A stretch of 64,000 nt of DNA from Anisus vortex (taxonomy: Eukaryota > Mollusca > Gastropoda > Planorbidae). The DNA lies in NCBI GenBank assembly GCA_949126835.1, contig OX421494.1:20189196-20253195 (forward strand), in the 5' to 3' direction. The position numbers and the translations under genes are program-made. Each line of letters opens with the position of its first letter. Positions within the stretch are counted from its first letter, which is position 1. The notes under the pieces are model-generated. The model did not search any database and was not told the origin of the DNA. It saw only the letters and a list, made by a program, of their open reading frames with translations. Below are positions 35,401-47,400 of the stretch, in pieces.

Positions 35401-38400
35401 AATAAAATGAATATGTACACTTGTTAGTCATGAGATGGAATGATTTTTTTGTATGTTGACCTTCACATTGATATTTGTTTAGCACTTCTCTAGTTACATT
35501 GATTAGCTAACTATTCAACTAAATTTTGTAGCAAATGTTTCCTTAGCTGCACCACTTTAACTGTACATAATATTGTAGACTATTCCAAAAAGAGCAATTC
35601 AGTTCCACTTTTTTGGAATTCAGCCTATTGGCCAAGGAGTGGAAATCTCTTGTCTGAGGCTTGCCTCCATTTAGTATGCTGGGAGAGTCAAGTACAATAC
35701 TAAAGAACACCACCTGACCAGGTGTTGCTGACAATGTAGTAGATGATTAATGCATTGTCACTAGAGCACTACCTTGTATACTTGCAGTGTTGCCCAGAGG
35801 CACTATAACCAAAGCCATCATACGACTTGCTTGAGGACTACAATCTTCGCAACAGGGGCCCATTCCATGCCATGTCCATGCATTCGTTTTCAGGAATGGC
35901 TGAGTAATTAGTTTAATTCAACGTAGTTTCTCAGTTACCAGTGAATTGTCCTTTTTTCTCTGATCTGTAGGAACATGCCCAGTTGATGACCAGAGGCTCG
36001 TTGTCATGGTAGCCAACATATCTGTGTCCGAACAGATTGGAGAGCTGTTGATTCACTGCAAGTATGGTTGCACCTATAGTGAGAAATTGAAGCAGTATGT
36101 GGCTGACCCCACGAAATGTCCAGCTACACCCATATTGAGTCACAGAAGGTCAATATTTTTATATCTTTGTTTAGAATAAACTCATTAGTTTTCTGCTTTT
36201 CATTTTTTTAAAGTCAGAAAGTTGTTTGATTTTCACTCCATGGTTCCTTCAATGGATGCTGGGACACATACAAACTGAAGGAAACAACACAGCTGACAAT
36301 CCCTATAGCAAAAATTGGAGGCTGACAAAAAATAAACTGACAGAGGAATCCCTGCATCCAGAAGATTATTAAAGTAATAATTAAAGGAAATGTCACTCAA
36401 AGATGGTCTGAGCTGCACCCTAACCATGTCACAATCTTATAAGTTTACAGACATTCCTTCTAGATTGAAGATTATTACATCCACTAGGCCCAAAACTCCT
36501 GCAGGGCGACAGGGATCCGTCGGTGACAGGGATAGAACCCGCGACGTGTCGGTTTTTGGTTGACAGTCCGGTGAACTAACCGCTGGACCATTTAAGACCA
36601 ACTTCATCCTTTCTGTGCTAATCTTATTGATCTAAGAAGTAGAATCATTCATTGTGGTCAAGTTGTTCATCAACCTGATTGTTCATGAACTGAGACTTGG
36701 ACTATATTTGTATTTCTATATGTACACAACAAAAAAGTGTATACAATATTTATCTATATAAAAATAGCATCAAATCTATATGAATGCATGTTGAATTGTA
36801 AATAATCTTCTGTGTAGAGGAGCGCCTGTAATATATAAGATTAACTTGAGTATTAAATTTGTATTAAGTATATATATAAATTGTGTGCCAATATACATTG
36901 CTATAGTGTATGTAAAAAATTCAGGGTTGATGCTAGTGTATCTGGTGATCCTTTTGTAGAAAGTGTATTACACTTTTTTAAAACTTACTATACAGTCACT
37001 ATATACTTATGTAACACAAGTTATCGGCTGTAAAGTTGTTCAGGGATATAATTATATTCCTTTCTTCACCAGGATGCATGAGAATGATTGTGACTATATG
37101 CCAGTTGAGTGTCCGAATAATTCTGGCTGTCCACCATTGTTAAAAAAGGTCAGTTCACAAGTTATTTAAATTCATTCAGATTATAATATTTACTTAGTAC
37201 TTAACTTTCCTGAAGGATACTATAATTTAAGAATGAGTTCCTCCTTTCTAAAATTTTCAGTCACTTTTCATCACTCTCATTTGGCCATGGAATATAAGAA
37301 AGTTGTGTGGCAAGCATAATATTGCTTTCCTTAACTTGTGGCAGATATTCATCTTTATTTCTGTTCTGATAGGACTTTAGGATGATAATAAAACCAAAAC
37401 CATCAAGATTCAACTGCAATTTCTGCCCCCCGACTCAGATAGCATACTAAGAGCAGTAGCAGGTTCAAAAAATCATCTTAACTTCAACCTCTGTCCGAGG
37501 CCGCCTATGTGGAGGCTGCATGTTAGGTGCACTTTCTCACTTAGCCCCACGCTATGTAGTTACATTTCTTAGACCCCTATAGTTTGAGAGGCCTGCCTTC
37601 CTGCAAAATAGTCAAGAGGGCAGAGCCAATTTTGTCTGACACTGGGATGTACTCCACCCCCACTTCAAAGCAAACACAACACATCCCCTCAAAACTGCCT
37701 TTGAACCCAGATATAAGGATGTGACTAAATACCCATTCAGATGTCGCATCATGCCCCACTCTTGAAGGCAATATAGGACTGCATCATGCCCCACTCTTGA
37801 AGGCAATATAGGACTGCATCATGCCCCACTCTTGAAGGCAATATAGGACTGCATCATGCCCCACTCTTGAAGGCAATATAGGACTGCATCATGCCCCACT
37901 CTTGAAGGCAATATAGGACTGCATCATGCCCCACTCTTGAAGGCAATATAGGACTGCATCATGCCCCACTCTTGAAGGCAATATAGGACTGCATCATGCC
38001 CCACTCTTGAAGGCAATATAGGACTGCATCATGCCCCACTCTTGAAGGCAATATAGGACTGCATCATGCCCCACTCTTGAAGGCAATATAGGACTGCATC
38101 ATGCCCCACTCTTGAAGGCAATATAGGACTGCATCATGCCCCACTCTTGAAGGCAATATAGGACTGCATCATGCCCCACTCTTGAAGGCAATATAGGACT
38201 GCATCATGCCCCACTCTTGAAGGCAATATAGGACTGCATCATGCCCCACTCTTGAAGGCAATATAGGACTGCATCATGCCCCACTCTTGAAGGCAATATA
38301 GGACTGCATCATGCCCCACTCTTGAAGGCAATATAGGACTGCATCATGCCCCACTCTTGAAGGCAATATAGGACTGCATCATGCCCCACTCTTGAAGGCA

Positions 38401-41400
38401 ATATAGGACTGCATCATGCCCCACTCTTGAAGGCAATATAGGACTGCATCATGCCCCACTCTTGAAGGCAATATAGGACTGCATCATGCCCCACTCTTGA
38501 AGGCAATATAGGACTGCATCATGCCCCACTCTTGAAGGCAATATAGGACTGCATCATGCCCCACTCTTGAAGGCAATATAGGACTCGTACTTTCTGCTCT
38601 CAGTGTTTTTTTTAAAACTGGGTTTCAATCTGAGAACTTTAAAATGGGAACTTAACATTTTGTCTTGACCATCTTGTGCAATAATGATTACAATATAAAG
38701 GTTTCATTCAAAAATGAGCTTCTGATTCTTTATAACAAAATGATCAAAGTTTGTACTTCTTCTATTTAGAGTCATCATTGGAAATGCCAAGTTTATTCAT
38801 CTTTATTATTTTCACTATTATCACATTTACACTCATGACCCACGACTAGCACATAATACTATATACACATGTGTCAGCCTGGTTAAAGTTTTATAATCTA
38901 AATCTTCAAAGTCCTAATAACTTTTGTTATTTTTTTTTTATCTGGTCAGGACTTGGATGATCATCTACGTTCATGTAACAATGTCCACTGTCCTTACAAA
39001 AAATATAGGTAGGTGCCCAGTACAGAAAAGGATTTGCATCAGAACTGATTATAAAGTGAAGCAGCCTGTATTTTTAGATATTTTCAGTAATTTTTATTTT
39101 ACAATTGGTTAGTAGCTTTGATGCTTAATTTTTTACTTTTGAAATATTAGCATAATTCTTTTTTTTTTTTGTGTGTTTGTAAAGTTGTGATTTTATAGGC
39201 ACACAAGAAGAGCTTGAAGAACACTTGAAATCATGTCGATTTGAAGGAATGAAGGATTTTTTACAGCGAACGGATGAAAGAGTTACAGATTTACAAGTTT
39301 GTCAACAAATAGTTTTTCAATATTCATTCCCTTATGCATATTATTATGCTATAAAATGTCCAGTTGATAAATTCTCAAATTGGTTACAAGAATAAAATCA
39401 ATATATCTGATAGTATTTGTTATCTGATTGTTTTAAAATATGTTCAATAGATAATTAAAATAAGTTCCTCACCATGGGCTATTTCTAAACAGTGTAACAT
39501 TATTTTTTAAAAATATTTAAAATTACATTATAATTTATTATTTTAAGTTAAATATATGTAACTTTGACCTATTTAGAAGTGATTTGATTTTGAAGCCCTT
39601 ACAGCACTCGAGTCTTTCTGTTGTATTTGTTTCAGATGCATTTAAATCAAAAAGACCAGGAGATTGAGTTCTTAAGATCTATGCTTGGTCGACTTTCTGA
39701 AAGGTTGGAGAACATGGAAAAAAGTGTTGACATGAAATTAGGTAATTACATCTCATGCTTACATTGGATTTACATTGAGACTTATCATGCTGTATCTGTT
39801 ACAGACACACCTTCAATACAAATAATTATTGTATCCTATGCTTAATGATATTGGGCACGATAGCTGAGCGGCAGAGCGTTTGACTGACGAGCCGAAGGTC
39901 CCGGGTTTGAATCCTAGTCCAGGCTAGAATTTTTTCCGGGGTCTGGAGGGTGTCCCTGAGTTTACCCAGCTCTGATGGGTACCTGACCTTAGTTGGGATA
40001 AAGTAAATGCCGCTGTGCATAGTGCTGGCCACACAATCACCTAGTATGCCGTGGCCACAGAATCTGATGAACGCTGCTTCATCGGACCTATGGATAAATT
40101 CGGTCCGGCGGGTACTTTATTTTTTCTATGCTTAACAGTGACTTTAGTTTTGCATTTGATTAGATTTTACATTGATTTATGAAGCATGGTGGCCATGGCA
40201 GTGGGTTCGTCTGGCATTCCAAAGGTCCTGGGTTAAAATCATGGTGAAAAGTAGAATGTGATCCCGAGTCTGGAGGGCGTCCCTGAGTCACCCTGCTCTG
40301 ATGAGTACCTGATACTAGTTGTGACAAAGTAAATGCCACAGTGCACTGTGCTGGCCACACAATCCCCCTAGTTAGCCATGAACACGGAAACTGGTTGAAC
40401 GCTGCTTCACCAACCCTATATGGGGTCAATTTCAGACAGGATTAGTTTACATTCATTAGTTGTTGGTACTGCTTGTTTGTTCAGGCAACCCATTCAAATG
40501 TTTAAGCAAAATATACAATTTCATTTTATAAAATGATCCTGTTCCTTTGAATGATATTTATATTATTTTAACTAAAGTTTTTGATTACAGTTGCTCATAG
40601 CTATTGCAGTTTGTTTGCTTGATAACGTTTTAAAATTTCGTTTACCTCTTTTTTTGTTCTTTAGAACTAGTTGAGCGTAATCATAGTAAGATTATGGATG
40701 AAATCCTGGACAATCGAAAGGACATTTCTGCCTTGACGGTAATGTTTAAAATATTACTGCACCTAATGTTATTAGGTCAATTGGAGTCAATAATTTTGTC
40801 ATGCCAGTAGTGATTAATAAATGTTATATATATATACAGTAAACTAAACATAATGTCTTGCAGGAAGAAATGTCACACATCAATATGAGAATCAACCTTG
40901 GTGCTACAGCTGGGGGTAAGTGTTTCTCTTTTTGATATTGTTTGGAAAATAACCAAAGTTACCATTTGTCCATGACAGTTAAGCTATTTGTATATGCAAC
41001 ATAATGTTTTAGTCCATAGGATTAAAAATCATAAATTTTGGTTGATTTAAATGCTTTGAAATGTTAATGACAACTTTAAACAAAAAACATGTTTAACTCA
41101 AGTGTAAAGTTTATGGTAGCGGAGCTTTTAGTATAGTATTTACATGGATTTATATCTCTAGCACTTCTCTACTGAATCTAGTTTACACCTTTGTGCTTGT
41201 TGTTATTTATATCTCTAGCACTTCTCTACTGAATCTAGTTTACACCTTTGTGCTTGTTGTTATTTATATCTCTAGCACTTCTCTACTGAATCTAGTTTAC
41301 ACCTTTGTGCTTGTTGTTATTTATATCTCTAGCACTTCTCTACTGAATCTAGTTTACACCTTTGTGCTTGTTGTTATTTATATCTCTAGCACTTCTCTAC

Positions 41401-44400
41401 TGAATCTAGTTTACACCTTTGTGGTTGTTGTTATTTATATCTCTAGCACTTCTCTACTGAATCTAGTTTACACCTTTGTGCTTGTTGTTTTCAGCATATG
41501 ATCCCATTTCAATGTTCAAGTGTAAAGGTACATTTGTTGGTCACTTGGTGAGTTAAAGTTTTCTTTTTTTAATTACTAGTTTTTTTTTTTACATTTCTTG
41601 TACCTTACCAGCTCTGACCTACATTTTCCTGCACATAGCACTTCATAGCTCAGCCTACTGGCAGTTATTGTACCCATTAGACTCTTGAGTATTAGACTTT
41701 ATTTCCCAGGGTCTGGGAAAGTTTTGGAAAAAATGGCCAAGGTTTGGGAAAGTTGTTAAATTTCACTAAACAGTTTGAAAAAAACTTCGATTAATTTCAA
41801 AAGCCATGTATTTAAGTTGAGAAATAATGAATTAAACTCTCATCATGTTTCGTTTTTCTAAAAAACATTTTAATAAACAAATTTTAACTTTAAAAGAAAA
41901 AATGTGGACTACCTATATACATTCCGGTTAACATTAAGAATTTCACACATTAGTTGGTGAATTAAGTTTGTGATGTTGAATATGGTTTTTAGAGTAAGAA
42001 CCCTGTTTTCCCACTTGGATAGGACAGATGACTTGTTTGACAACAATTACAAATTCTGCGTGACAGTTCAGTTCATTGTTTGATTTATGAAATAAACATT
42101 CTGCCCTCCTGAGATTGTGGTGAAGGGTTACATCCTTACATTTTGTGCTAAAAGAAACACTTGAAGATTTGTATAAGTGAGATATCTGTGCCTGGACATG
42201 CAGGAGTAAAAATCAGCTGGTGGATATCTACATTGAAAGGGTTAAATTAAATTCAATCTTGTTATATGACTCCAAATCAGATAGCCCCACTCTTTGGAGA
42301 CCTCAATGTATCCCTCCCATATCCTTAGAGTAAACATCCAGGGTTCTAATTAGGAGGTGAACAATCCCAGGTATCCCAGGCACAATAAGGAGTTCTAGGC
42401 CATCATGTGATTAAATGAACAATCCCAGGTATCCCAGGTACAATAAGGAGTTCTTGGCCATCATGTGATTAAATGAACAATCCCAGGTATCCCAGGTACA
42501 ATAAGGAGTTCTAGGCTCATCATGTGATTAAATGAACAATCCCAGGTATCCCAGGTACAATAAGGAGTTCTAGGCTCATCATGTGATTAAATGAACAATC
42601 CCAGGTATCCCAGCACAATAAGGAGTTCTAGGCCATCATGTGATTAAATGAACAATCCCAGGTATCCCAGGTACAATAAGGAGTTCTAGGCCATCATGTG
42701 ATTAAATGAACAATCCCAAGTATCCCAAGTACAATAAGGAGTTCTAGGCCATCATGTGATTAAATGAACAATCCCAAGTATCCCAGGTACAGGAGTTCTA
42801 GGCCATCATGTGATTAAATGAACAATCCCAGGTATCCCAGGTACAATAAGGAGTTCTAGGCCATTATGTGATTAAATGAACAATCCCAAGTATCCCAGGT
42901 ACAATAAGGAGTTCTAGGCCATCATGTGATTAAATGAACAATCCCAGGTATCCCAGGTACAATAAGGAGTTCTAGGCTCATCATGTGATTAAATGAACAA
43001 TCCCAGGTATCCCAGCACAATAAGGAGTTCTAGGCCATCATGTGATTAAATGAACAATCCCAGGTATCCCAGGTACAATAAGGAGTTCTAGGCCATCATG
43101 TGATTAAATGAACAATCCCAAGTATCCCAAGTACAATAAGGAGTTCTAGGCCATCATGTGATTAAATGAACAATCCCAAGTATCCCAGGTACAGGAGTTC
43201 TAGGCCATCATGTGATTAAATGAACAATCCCAGGTATCCCAGGTACAATAAGGAGTTCTAGGCCATTATGTGATTAAATGAACAATCCCAAGTATCCCAG
43301 GTACAATAAGGAGTTCTAGGCCATCATGTGATTAAATGAACAATCCCAGGTATCCCAGGTACAATAAGGAGTTCTAGGCCATCATGTGATTAAATGAACA
43401 ATCCCAGTTATCCCAGGTACAATAAGGAGTTCTAGGCTCATCGTGTGATTAAATGAATAATCCCAGGTATCCCAGGTACAATAAGGAGTTCTAGGCTCAT
43501 CATGTGATTAAATGAACAATCCCAGGTATCCCAGGTACAATAAGGAGTTCTAGGCTCATCATGTGATAAAATGTTGTTGACAGTTCATGTCAGTCTTTGT
43601 TTTTTTTCATCTCAGGGTCCTGTTTGGTGTCTCAGTGCCATGGGTGATTATTTGTTCAGTGGATCTACTGACAAAACTATCAAAGTGAGTCAAATACAGC
43701 TGGCAATAGAGCTGACTTTTTTTTTTGTTGGAGTTTTTTTTCCTTTTCTCACAGAGCCACAGTTTGAAAATAAATGCTTTAGTTTGTGACATGTTGTGTG
43801 TACATATTTTGAAGAAAAAGATTTCATTGCAAGTTTGAAGTTTATTTAATCTGATGTTTGAAGTTTATTTAATCTGATGTTTGAAGTTTATTTAATCTGA
43901 TGTTTGAAGTTTATTTAATCTGATGTTTGAAGTTTATTTAATCTGATGTTTGAAGTTTATTTAATCTGATGTTTGAAGTTTATTTAATCTGATGTTTGAA
44001 GTTTATTTAATCTGATGTTTGAAGTTTATTTAATCTGATGTTTGAAGTTTATTTAATCTGATGTTTGAAGTTTATTTAATCTGATGTTTGAAGTTTATTT
44101 AATCAGATGTTTGAAGTTTATTTAATCTGATGTTTGAAGTTTATTTAATCTGATGTTTGAAGTTTATTTAATCAGATGTTTGAAGTTTATTTAATCTGAT
44201 GTTTGAAGTTTATTTAATCTGATGTTTAGTGAACAAAAACAAATTGACACCATTTGTTGTTTAGGTTTGGGACACCAGCTCTAGCTACAAGTGTGTGAAG
44301 ACATTAGAAGGACACACAGGGATTGTGTTGGCTTTGTGTAACTATGGCAACAAACTGTTTAGCGGATCACAGGACTGCACTATAATTGTAGGTGGTTTTT

Positions 44401-47400
44401 TTTTGGTTTTATTATAATATGCAGCATTAAAATGTGATTCATAGAATTACAGATTGTTTATTAAATTTTATATAAAGAGAAAAGCGATATTATTCAACCA
44501 TTCCTGTGGCACTACAGTCAAAAGAGGATCCTGGCCTAACTCATCACCTCCTTCCATTCATATCTATCTGATGTGTTTTTCTTACATGCCTTGACCCCAA
44601 GCTGTCATAGTCATAGAACCATCTCCACCTCATCCATTTATCTCGTCTCTTAGGTCATTTTCCTGCAGGATTTTTTGGTGAAATATCACCTTCCCCCCTT
44701 CTGTTATTTGGCAAATCTTCCCAGATTTTTTATGTTAAAAAAATATCTGCTACTATTGTAGGATTTTGGAATAATTCAGATAATACTCATAAATTCATTT
44801 TATGCTGTCAATAATAATTCATATAATAATCATACATTAATTTTATGCTGTCAATAATAATTCATATAAAATATTATTATAATACTCATAAATTCATTTT
44901 ATGCTGTCAATAATAATTCATATAATACTCATAAATTCATTTTATGCTGTCAATAATTCTTGCTGATCATTCTCTGTGCTGAGCAGGTGTGGAATGTTGA
45001 GACTTATGAGACCTGTCAGGTGTTCAAGGCCCATGAAAACCCAGTGTGTACTCTAGTAGCAGCCAGCAACATGTTGTTCAGTGGTTCGCTTAAAGTTATC
45101 AGAGTATGTAGCATTGTTTCTCTTCACACACTGGCACATTCATTAAATGTTGTAACCAATTTTTTGAAAAAAAAAAAAATACTTTGTATGTAGATGTTTT
45201 TAATTTGAGACTTTGTCCGTCCAGCTAAACTATACTTATAAAAAAAAAAAGGGACGCCACTCAGTTTCAAAATCAATTCATTATTAGGATTTAAATGTCT
45301 CCTTCCATGCCTACAATGCTTTTGAAAAGAGTGAAAGCTTTTAAACCCCAACTTGAAGTGGAGGATAAGCTTATGTCGAATGCATGCCTCTTGCAACGTG
45401 CATAATAGTACATCAACATGAGATGTTTTGCTCATCTGAATGGCTCAGACCCCTGGGTATGGGTGTATTCTTATTTAAATTCCTGCATTATATGAATAAG
45501 TGGCTTAACATGAGAGAACTGACATAACACTGTGCTTGGGTGAAGAATACTTTTGTGCTAATAGTTGTTTTGTTTTCACCTATTTGCTTGAAGAACTAAA
45601 CCAACATTACTAAGAGGTCCATTCTTTGTGTCCCTCCTTAGTTCATCAATGTAATAAATAATCAACTGAACCTAATCAACAGAGACTTAAACATAATGTT
45701 AGCTTATTATAGTCATGGTGCAAAGATAACCCTTTTCTTATCCCATATGCAAGAACAAAGGCATATAAGTACTCTTTCTTCCCCAAGTGGCATCCAGGCA
45801 TGGAATGGGTTACCTGAACAAATCAGGAAAACCAGTAGCTTAACATCATTTAAAACACGAATTAAAATGCAAGACTAGACTCAAATCATGGAATAAGCCT
45901 AAGATGTAATAATCTTAATTAGAGAAGGAGTGTCTGTAATATATAGGATAAGATAAAAATTTCTCTGCAAAAAAAAATTCTTATAGTTTTCTGTTAAAAG
46001 TAAATTGATAAGATTATAGTTTCGTGAGAATAATGGAATTTGCAGAATAATAATGTTTTTTGTTCCATTGTCTCATCTTTAACGTTTGAGAAACATTATC
46101 TGTTAGCTTTGTTCTGGAATATATTTCATAGATCACAGGTCTATTGGTTTGTTTCATTTTGTTTATCTTTTATTTTTTTTTCAAAAGGTTTACGATGTCC
46201 ATACATATGAACTGAAGAAAGAGCTGACTGGCTTGAACCACTGGGTCAGGGCTCTGGCTGCAACTAATGATTATCTCTTTAGTGGCTCCTACCAGACAGT
46301 CAAGGTTAGAACTTAATTGTTTTATTCATTACATATTCTTCATATTTTAAATGGTTAAATGACACAAATGCTTTATGATTGACCATGATTGTAAGAAAAA
46401 TACTGTCTGATGTTGTGTTTATAAATTTAAATATATAATTATTTGGGTAATAATAAAAATGTGAATTCTCAATAAATTTTATATTTATATTTGACCTTGT
46501 ATTGTTTACTGTTTAGGGCTGCAAATGAATAATTTTATATCTATTTTAAAATGTTTAGGTGTATCAATACATTAATATATATATTGATTTCTGTTTACAC
46601 ATGGAATATCAATGATTTTAGAAATATTGTTTAATGTTTACGTGTGCAAACATCAATACTTTTAAATAATATATTGTTTAATGTTTAGGTGTGGAACATT
46701 AATACTTTAGAATGTGTTCGAGACCTTGAGACATCAGGGGGCAGTGTATACAGTATAGCCATTACCAACCATCATATATTGTGTGGGACTTATGAGAACT
46801 GCATTCATGTAAGCAAACTATGTTTCTGTATATTACTAGCGCTGGCACTGTAGTATATACAATTCAAATCATATATTAGGTATGATAGATTTTCACACTT
46901 ACTATAAGCTAAAAGAACAGTAATTATAATCAGCTTTTGTTAAACAGATAACTCTAAACAAATTTCTTTTCTTTACCCTTCAACAAATGACACAGAATTC
47001 AGCTGGTATATCACAACCTCCCAGGTTTTATTTTATCATTAGTACCCTGTGTATCAGACATTATTTCTCAATTTAGCCAAGCCACATATTTGACAATCAT
47101 TACTGTTCTGCCAAAAACAACAACTGCATCTGTTGATGGCAAAACCTACTTATCCTCTATTGAATAAACATTCTGCCTGAGACCTTGGGGAAATATAACA
47201 CCCTCATTTATGGATATAGATTGAATACCACAGTAGCTGTGTGTGCTGGGGTAAATATCACCTGATAGAAATGAACGGTCTGATACTGGCAGGGTTAACG
47301 TCTTGAACCAGAGAGACCCCTTTTTCTGTCTGCGCCTTAAAAATCTGATATTTGGGTCAGACACGCCTTACACACCTATTGACATTGCTTAATATAGATC

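Noticed and set aside
37746..38585. CRISPR-like regular repeats
   Set aside because: The 35-bp units are directly contiguous without spacers, in a eukaryotic intron. This is a minisatellite.
41193..41501. 102-codon repetitive frame on +
   Set aside because: The 57-bp unit is a multiple of three, so the frame is open by chance. It is out of frame with TRAF7 exon 13 and lies in the intron.
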